Of a stretch of 59,227 bases of DNA, positions 54,215 to 59,227 are shown piece by piece. The notes under the pieces were generated by a model. That model saw only the letters and a program-made list of their open reading frames with translations. It was not told the origin of the DNA and did no database searches. Numbering within the stretch: position 1 is the first letter of the stretch; each line of letters begins with the position of its first letter. The position numbers were made by a program, and so were the translations under genes. The DNA is from Hyphomicrobiales bacterium (GTDB lineage: Bacteria; Pseudomonadota; Alphaproteobacteria; Rhizobiales; Rhizobiaceae), in the NCBI GenBank assembly GCA_900466005.1, contig UEGQ01000026.1, positions 1-59,227 on the forward strand, written 5' to 3'.

Positions 54215-54829
54215 ATGCCCCATCCAATGATCCCTCTCATCGAGCAGCGCGTTTCCGCCAATCGTTTCGACGCATCTCACAGCCTCACCGACGCCGAGAT
54301 CGGCGAGCTCGTCAGGCTCGCGACGCGCGCACCGACGGCCTACAATCTGCAGAACTGGCGGTTCATCGCAGTCCGGACACCGGATGCGAAAGCACAACTG
54401 CGCCAACATGCCTATGGCCAGGCCAAGGTTTCGGACGCCGCCGTGACATTCATCATCTGTGGGCAAGCGCCCGACCACACCGCCCTTGCCGACCGGCTGC
54501 GCCCATTCGTCGACGCAGGACACATGCCGCAGGGCATGGCTTTGGGTTGGCAGGAGAATGTCAGGGCCCAGTATTCCGAGCCCCGTGCCGCCCGCGACGA
54601 GGCGATACGTTCGGCCACCCTTGGAGCGGCGACGCTCATGTATGCCGCCGCCGCAATGAACCTCGCATCGAGCCTCATGGGCGGGTTCGACGCCGACGCG
54701 GTAGCTCGCGAATTCGACCTCGCCCAGAACGAGACGCCCGTAATGCTTCTTGCGGTCGGGCGCGCCGCACCGGGCAACTGGCCACAGAAGCCGCGCCGGC
54801 CGCTTTCGGAGGTTCTGCAGATATCATGA
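54215..54829 (+). CDS. Nitroreductase family protein (copy 2)
   Basis: 204 residues, FMN nitroreductase fold: RLATRAPTAYNLQNWRFIAV, RDEAIRSATLGAATLMYAAA and GNWPQKPRRPLSEVL. Parallel to the 35509 protein along its length, but diverged. ATG 54215 is used; ATG 54227 is possible. Stop overlaps the next gene (ATGA). Confidence 0.88.
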   Translation: MPHPMIPLIEQRVSANRFDASHSLTDAEIGELVRLATRAPTAYNLQNWRFIAVRTPDAKAQLRQHAYGQAKVSDAAVTFIICGQAPDHTALADRLRPFVDAGHMPQGMALGWQENVRAQYSEPRAARDEAIRSATLGAATLMYAAAAMNLASSLMGGFDADAVAREFDLAQNETPVMLLAVGRAAPGNWPQKPRRPLSEVLQIS

Positions 54830-55674
54830 AGACCAACGTTTCCGACCTCGCCACGACGGCGATCGCGCCCGTCATCTGGGGCAGCACCTATCTCGTCACG
54901 ACCGAATTCCTGCCGGGTTTCTCGCCGATGACCGTCGCCATGCTGCGCGCCTTGCCCGCAGGCTTGATCCTGATCATGATCGTCCGCGAATTGCCAAGCG
55001 GAATCTGGTGGCTGCGCGCATTCGTGCTCGGCGCCCTCAACATCTCGATCTTTCTCGGCATGCTGTTTGTCGCGGCCTACCGGCTCCCCGGAGGGGTTGC
55101 CGGCACCGTCCTCTCGTCGCAGCCGCTTATCGTCGTCATTCTGGCCTCCTTGCTGCTGTCCAGCCCGGTGCGGCCATCGAACATCGTCGGCGCCCTTGTC
55201 GGGATGGGCGGCGTCGCCCTGCTCGTCTTGACGCCGGGCGCTGCGCTTGATGCAATCGGGGTTGCCGCTGGCCTCGCCGGCGCGACATCCATGGCGCTCG
55301 GAAGCGTCCTTGCTCGCAAATGGCGGCCTCCGGTGTCACCGCTCACCTCCACCGCCTGGCAACTGACTGCGGGTGGCCTGCTCTTGCTGCCCGCTGTTCT
55401 GCTCGCCGGACAACCGATCCCTGTTCCGACGGTCACCAACTTTCTGGGTCTGGCATGGCTCGGCCTCATCGGAGCGGCTCTCACTTATGCCCTCTGGTTC
55501 CGAGGGATCGGACGATTGCCTCCCTCGGTCGTATCGTCCCTCTTGTTCCTCAGTCCGCTGACGGCGGTGCTGCTGGGATGGAGTCTGCTCGAACAGACGC
55601 TGACCGTCCTTCAGATTGTCGGTATCGCATTGGTCATCGGCAGCATCTGGCTCAGCCAGCGCAAGAACACCTGA
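54826..55674 (+). CDS. EamA/DMT-family exporter (copy 2)
   Basis: 282 residues, ten hydrophobic segments, TAIAPVIWGSTYLVTTEFLP, AYRLPGGVAGTVLSSQPLIV, LARKWRPPVSPLTSTAWQLT. It follows the same plan as the 36141 exporter, lacking that protein's N-terminal 20 residues. Coupled to the nitroreductase and probably regulated by the divergent LysR. Confidence 0.9.
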   Translation: MKTNVSDLATTAIAPVIWGSTYLVTTEFLPGFSPMTVAMLRALPAGLILIMIVRELPSGIWWLRAFVLGALNISIFLGMLFVAAYRLPGGVAGTVLSSQPLIVVILASLLLSSPVRPSNIVGALVGMGGVALLVLTPGAALDAIGVAAGLAGATSMALGSVLARKWRPPVSPLTSTAWQLTAGGLLLLPAVLLAGQPIPVPTVTNFLGLAWLGLIGAALTYALWFRGIGRLPPSVVSSLLFLSPLTAVLLGWSLLEQTLTVLQIVGIALVIGSIWLSQRKNT

Positions 55675-55811
55675 ACTTGCCGCACGTTCACGACACGAAA
55701 CGTTTCTCCACCGTGTCATCGGCGAGGAAGCCCGAAGGAAAAGCGTTTGCACGATCGAGGTCGCTGTGGAAGGTTACAGAGTCGATATCTGCCGGGAAGC
55801 GCTGGGAACAG

Positions 55812-56609
55812 ATGCATTGCTTCGCGAAAATGGCCATGCTGCTCGTTTTGGCAGCGTCCCCCGGTACCACGTCGGCGGACGGGTTCGATGAACTCTATAG
55901 CGCCGGGACGATCGTCACCGGTCAAGGTGAAAAGAACCGGGAGACAGGCTTCAGGGATTGTCTCGATCGCGTGCTTGTCCGGGTGTCGGGCGACCAGCGC
56001 CTCATCCACCGCCCCGAGATGAGGGCGCTGCGGGAACGCGCCGGCAGCTTTGTTCGATCCTTCTCCTATCGTGACCGCCTGGCCGGGAGACCTATCCATG
56101 ACGAGCAGGGCACCTATGACCGCCCGCACGATCTGACCTGCCGCTATGATCCGGGAGTCATCGACGAATTGCTCGCCAGTCTCGGCAGCCGTCCCTGGCG
56201 CGATGCGCGGCCGTCTCTCGCGGTGTTCCTCGATGTCCGGCGAGGAGACTCCCGGTACCGCGTCTCGCCCGACGACCCACGCGATGCCGCAATGCGTGAG
56301 TCCTTCGCGCTGGGTGCCGAGCCAATGGCGATGCGGGTTTCGTTTCCCACGAGCGCCGATGTCGATGCCTGGGCGTTGGGACCCGGCGCACCGGAACTCG
56401 CCCGCGCCGCAAAGGCAGCGGGTGCCGAACTCGCCCTGGTGGGCAAGCTAATCTGGAGCGATGCCGACCTCGGCTGGACCGGGACATGGCGCCTAGCCGC
56501 AAGAAGAGAGGAATACGTCTGGACCGTTCGAGGCGTCAATTTCGACGAAGCCTTCCGCGTCGCCGTGCGCGGCGCGGCACAGATCCTTTCGGGCAACGGC
56601 TCTCCATAA
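55812..56609 (+). CDS. DUF2066 domain-containing exported protein
   Basis: 265 residues with an N-terminal signal peptide (AMLLVLAASPGTTSA). The family pattern is ELYSAGTIVTGQGEKNRETG, CLDRVLVRVSGDQRLI and the C-terminal GWTGTWRLAARREEYVWTVR. Periplasmic protein of unknown role. Start ATG 55812. The next gene begins about 40 bp later. Confidence 0.78.
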   Translation: MHCFAKMAMLLVLAASPGTTSADGFDELYSAGTIVTGQGEKNRETGFRDCLDRVLVRVSGDQRLIHRPEMRALRERAGSFVRSFSYRDRLAGRPIHDEQGTYDRPHDLTCRYDPGVIDELLASLGSRPWRDARPSLAVFLDVRRGDSRYRVSPDDPRDAAMRESFALGAEPMAMRVSFPTSADVDAWALGPGAPELARAAKAAGAELALVGKLIWSDADLGWTGTWRLAARREEYVWTVRGVNFDEAFRVAVRGAAQILSGNGSP

Positions 56610-56649
56610 GCCCCCCGGCAAGGCCGTTTCCAACAGGAGAAACTCTCTC

Positions 56650-57363
56650 ATCACCTCCAATCAATCCATCGACCTGCATCGGTTCATCCGCAACAATTTC
56701 TCGCTCGGCCCCGCAGCGACGGTGCCGGAGATCTCGCTCTATACCGCTGGCCCGAGAAGCGGGCTCTGGCGCCTCGCCGAGCACGACGACGCGTTCGGCG
56801 CACCCTATTGGGCCCATCTCTGGGGCGGGGGACTGGCACTGGCACGGCATGTCCTCGACAACCCGGCATTGGTGTCGGGCCGGCGGGTCCTCGATCTGGG
56901 CGCCGGTTCCGGCATTGTCGGTATCGCAGCGGCGAAGGCGGGAGCATCGGCGGTCGTCGCAGCCGACGTCGATCCCTATGCGATGGCCGCGATCGAACTC
57001 AACGCCGAGGCCAATGCAGTGTCGATCATCACTCGGCTCGGCGATCTGTCTGCCGAACCCGTGCTCGACTTCGATATCGTGCTGGTCGGCGATCTCTTCT
57101 ATGACGAAGCACTTGCCGAGAGGATCACGGCTCTTCTTGACCGATGCCTGGCTTCAGGCGTGCTCTCGCTGATTGGTGATCCCTGCCGGGCTTATCTGCC
57201 AAGGTCGCGGCTCAGACTTCTCGCCGAGTATACGGGACCGGATTTTTCCACGTTGACGCTCGGTGAGGGGAGAACCAACTCCGTCTTCCTGTTTGACCGT
57301 GACGCGCCCGATCTGCAGCTCAGAGCGCCGCGGTGTGATACACGGACGATCGCGGGACCGTGA
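56650..57363 (+). CDS. Methyltransferase of the ETFB-lysine/nicotinamide N-methylase type
   Basis: SAM motif GRRVLDLGAGSGIVGIAAA, VAADVDPYAMAAIELNAEAN and VLVGDLFYDEALAERITALL; preceded by PYWAHLWGGGLALARHVLDN as in ETFBKMT-like proteins. The conserved N-terminal SIDLHRFIRNN precedes the only standard start (GTG 56722). An AGGAGA lies ten bases before ATC 56650, the best-placed initiation codon; no ATG, GTG or TTG is available in frame there. Either a rare ATC start is used or the start was lost by mutation and translation begins at GTG, giving a shortened protein. Confidence 0.75.
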   Translation: MTSNQSIDLHRFIRNNFSLGPAATVPEISLYTAGPRSGLWRLAEHDDAFGAPYWAHLWGGGLALARHVLDNPALVSGRRVLDLGAGSGIVGIAAAKAGASAVVAADVDPYAMAAIELNAEANAVSIITRLGDLSAEPVLDFDIVLVGDLFYDEALAERITALLDRCLASGVLSLIGDPCRAYLPRSRLRLLAEYTGPDFSTLTLGEGRTNSVFLFDRDAPDLQLRAPRCDTRTIAGP

Positions 57364-57378
57364 GCGCGGAGGCTTGAG

Positions 57379-58302
57379 ATGAATCCACGACAGTTGAAAA
57401 CCTTCCTCATCGTCGCACGACTCGGCAATGTCACTCGGGCCGCCACGGAAGCGAACCTTGCCCAGTCGAGCTTGAGCGACCAGATGCAGTCTCTCGAGCA
57501 GGAACTGGGCGTCCAGCTCTTCGAGCGCAGTCGCCATGGCGTGATCCTGACGCCGGCCGGGCAGGTGATGAAGACCTATGCGGAGGAGATTTTGGCGCTG
57601 AACGACGAGGCGCGGATTGCCGTCCGCGCCTCTGCTTGTCAGAGCGAGCGGACTCTTGCAATCGGGACGCTCGAGACCATCGCGGCCGAGAAACTCGCAG
57701 CCTTTCTGCCGCGCTTCCGGGAGAGACATCCCGATATCGGCCTGACACTGAGAATCGGCGGCAGCGCCGAACTGCAGCGCTGGCTGGACGACAGTTCGAT
57801 CGACCTCGCGATCACCTTCGATCGCGGCCAGCAAGACGAGCGCTTCGTCACCCGTCTGGTATCGCACGAACCGCTTGCGCTCATTTCGAGCGGCAACGCC
57901 GATGCTCGGTGCCCCCCAACCCTCGCCGACCTTAGCCAATTGCCCTTCATCGCGACCCAGGAGGGCTGCGTCTACCGCCGCCTCTTCGATGCCGCCTTTG
58001 CCGGCGCGGGCGTCGAAGCACCACGGGTCGCGACAGAGGTCGACAGCATCGCGACGATCATCAGGCTTGTCGCGGCCCGCGCGGGCTACGGCCTGGTGCC
58101 GCGCCTTGCGATCGGCGCCTACGCGAAACGCAATGACATTTCCGAACTGCCTTGGCCGGACGACGTACCGACGGCTTCGCTGATCATGGTCTGGCGGCGC
58201 CGGCGGGTACAACCACCGGCGCTTTCCCTGCTGCTTGCCGCAGCGCAGAGCGAGTTGCGGCCGGTCAGACCAGCCGATGCCCGCCTTCGACGTGAAGAAT
58301 AG
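57379..58302 (+). CDS. LysR family regulator
   Basis: 307 residues: MNPRQLKTFLIVARLGNVTR, ATEANLAQSSLSDQMQSLEQ and a substrate-binding domain (TLAIGTLETIAAEKLAAFL onwards). Its 3' end overlaps that of the convergent SDR gene by 38 bp, so antisense interference between the two is possible. Confidence 0.9.
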   Translation: MNPRQLKTFLIVARLGNVTRAATEANLAQSSLSDQMQSLEQELGVQLFERSRHGVILTPAGQVMKTYAEEILALNDEARIAVRASACQSERTLAIGTLETIAAEKLAAFLPRFRERHPDIGLTLRIGGSAELQRWLDDSSIDLAITFDRGQQDERFVTRLVSHEPLALISSGNADARCPPTLADLSQLPFIATQEGCVYRRLFDAAFAGAGVEAPRVATEVDSIATIIRLVAARAGYGLVPRLAIGAYAKRNDISELPWPDDVPTASLIMVWRRRRVQPPALSLLLAAAQSELRPVRPADARLRREE

Positions 58303-59002
58303 TACCGGTGGCAAAGCCGTTACCGATCAGGAAACGGATCGCATCGGCAATGTCTTCGGGCTGGCCGACCCGACCGACCGGCAAGCGTTCGGCCATCGCG
58401 TCTAGCCTCGCCTTCGCGGCATCGCCCGCGACAGATTTCCAGATAGGTGTTGCCACCCATCCCGGCGATACGGCATTGATACGAAGAGGCGCGAGTTCCA
58501 CAGCGAGAGCTCGCACAAGTCCTTCTAGCGCGGCGTTCACGGCTGCGACGACCGAACCGCGCGCTGCCGGCCGGTAGGCCGCCACCCCCGATGTATAAGT
58601 AATCGAACCCGAGGGGGGCAGACGGGCTGCACCGTGTTTGGCAAGCAGCAAGGGCCCGTAGAACTTGCTTTCCACCACCCGCTGCGCCGCGGATATCTGG
58701 ATATCCGGCAACAGCTGATAAGCCCCGTCAATATCGGCCGCCGTGCTGACGATATGGTCGACCCGAGCGCGATCGGCGAAGAAGGCAGCAACCTCACCTT
58801 CGCGTGCCAGATCGAGGACTGCGGTACTCAGTCCTTGATGGTCATCGAGCGCCTCGCAGGCGGCTTGAAGCTTCGCCGCTGTACGACCCGCGATGGTGAC
58901 ATGTGCTCCCTCGGAAAGCAGCCGCCGCGCAAGCGCCAATCCCATGCCGGAGCTCCCACCGACGATAACGATTTCCGCGCCTTCGATCTTGGTATCTGTC
59001 AT
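58265..59002 (-). CDS. Short-chain dehydrogenase-like protein, atypical active site
   Basis: 245 residues with the NAD(P) site IVIVGGSSGMGLALARRLL and the C-terminal SDR pattern INAVSPGWVATPIW and GNGFATGTILHVEGGHRLV. The catalytic Tyr-x-x-x-Lys is missing: the aligned segment reads SVVAAVNAALEGLVRALAVE, with Val and Asn in those positions; the catalytic Ser (ITYTSGVAA) is present. AAGGAG with a six-base gap supports ATG 59002 over ATG 59008. Probably not a normal oxidoreductase. Confidence 0.82.
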   Translation of the reverse strand: MTDTKIEGAEIVIVGGSSGMGLALARRLLSEGAHVTIAGRTAAKLQAACEALDDHQGLSTAVLDLAREGEVAAFFADRARVDHIVSTAADIDGAYQLLPDIQISAAQRVVESKFYGPLLLAKHGAARLPPSGSITYTSGVAAYRPAARGSVVAAVNAALEGLVRALAVELAPLRINAVSPGWVATPIWKSVAGDAAKARLDAMAERLPVGRVGQPEDIADAIRFLIGNGFATGTILHVEGGHRLV

Positions 59003-59227
59003 CTGCATCTCCTTCTTCGATGGAGAGCAGATGCCTTGCGCCGTGCGGCAAGGAAAACGGAAGTATCCGATCGCGCCTTCGGATTTTCCGATGGCACCGC
59101 GGGCGTGACTCCGAATGTGTCGGCTCCGACGAATGGCTGCGTCATACTTGGCAACACTACGTCATCGCCTCGGCCAAGGTCTGACAGTGCGTACAGTGAA
59201 TTTCTAGGATTGTCGAAATAGTCATTG
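59003..59227. other. Right edge, upstream of the SDR gene
   Basis: No gene recognised. CGGAAGTATCCGATCGCG and CCTTCGGATTTTCCG at about 59068-59100 repeat a TCCG/CGGA theme that could be a LysR site for the SDR gene; weak evidence. Confidence 0.3.

Overview
The window is high-GC, gene-dense DNA with frequent four-base ATGA start/stop overlaps and a gene content (malonate mat operon with a TRAP transporter, SPINDLY-type glycosyltransferase, paired SMR pumps, IS66/IS21/IS256 elements) that points to an alphaproteobacterium of the Rhizobiales, most likely a Rhizobiaceae chromosome or megaplasmid. This is inference from families and codon use; no rRNA, tRNA, replication gene or CRISPR array was seen.

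Layout. 0.5-5.6 kb: a PaaX-type regulator downstream of a one-chain indolepyruvate ferredoxin oxidoreductase, with a divergent Lrp/AsnC regulator. 5.7-15.6 kb (all minus strand): a SPINDLY/OGT-type glycosyltransferase, a UDP-galactopyranose mutase translationally coupled to it, and a 2087-residue protein made of 260 consecutive octapeptides. 16.0-20.8 kb: a FecBCD-type ABC uptake operon ending in two unusual genes, a duplicated amidotransferase-fold-like protein and an FmdE-like protein. 20.9-27.6 kb: the malonate operon (matR divergent from matP-Q-M-A-B). 27.8-29.3 kb: paired SMR exporters with a small coupled ORF and a MarR regulator. 29.7-37.1 kb: a TetR regulator whose 3' end was hit by an IS256 element, then a haloalkane dehalogenase, Nu-type GST, GNAT, Rdx/SelW protein, nitroreductase and EamA exporter. 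37.2-59.2 kb: an accessory patchwork of small regulator/effector pairs (ArsR-SRPBCC twice, nitroreductase-EamA twice), CGNR and LysR regulators, methyltransferases, an arginase-family protein, an atypical SDR, and a series of insertion sequences.

Most interesting system. The giant protein at 5752-12015 can be parsed in one unbroken 8-residue register (consensus L-S-T-x-Q-I-A-A) from residue 8 to its last residue. A recurring three-octad marker (F-S-T-x-D-I-A-A, then I-x-x-x-A-I-S-G, then L-S-T-x-x-x-A-A) recurs only at spacings of 10, 17 or 24 octads, that is 3+7k, so the protein has a second repeat level of 56 residues. It lies on the same strand just downstream of a GT41-type transferase and a UDP-galactofuranose-producing mutase, which suggests a Ser/Thr-rich, possibly O-glycosylated, surface or secreted solenoid with its own modification genes. 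No export gene for it is in the window.

Mobile elements are resolved to the base where possible: IS66 at 38709-41855 (8-bp target duplication, amber codon in its transposase), IS21 at 42400-44618 (5-bp duplication), IS256 at 30310-32706 (8-bp duplication, itself containing a DDE element and an IS21 terminus), a second copy of that DDE element at about 50444-52098 (frameshift plus amber), and an internally deleted IS5 transposase. Several operators were read directly: two similar sites in front of tetR and the dehalogenase, a GntR palindrome in the mat intergenic region, ArsR-type sites, and a 39-bp element repeated in front of two plus-strand genes.
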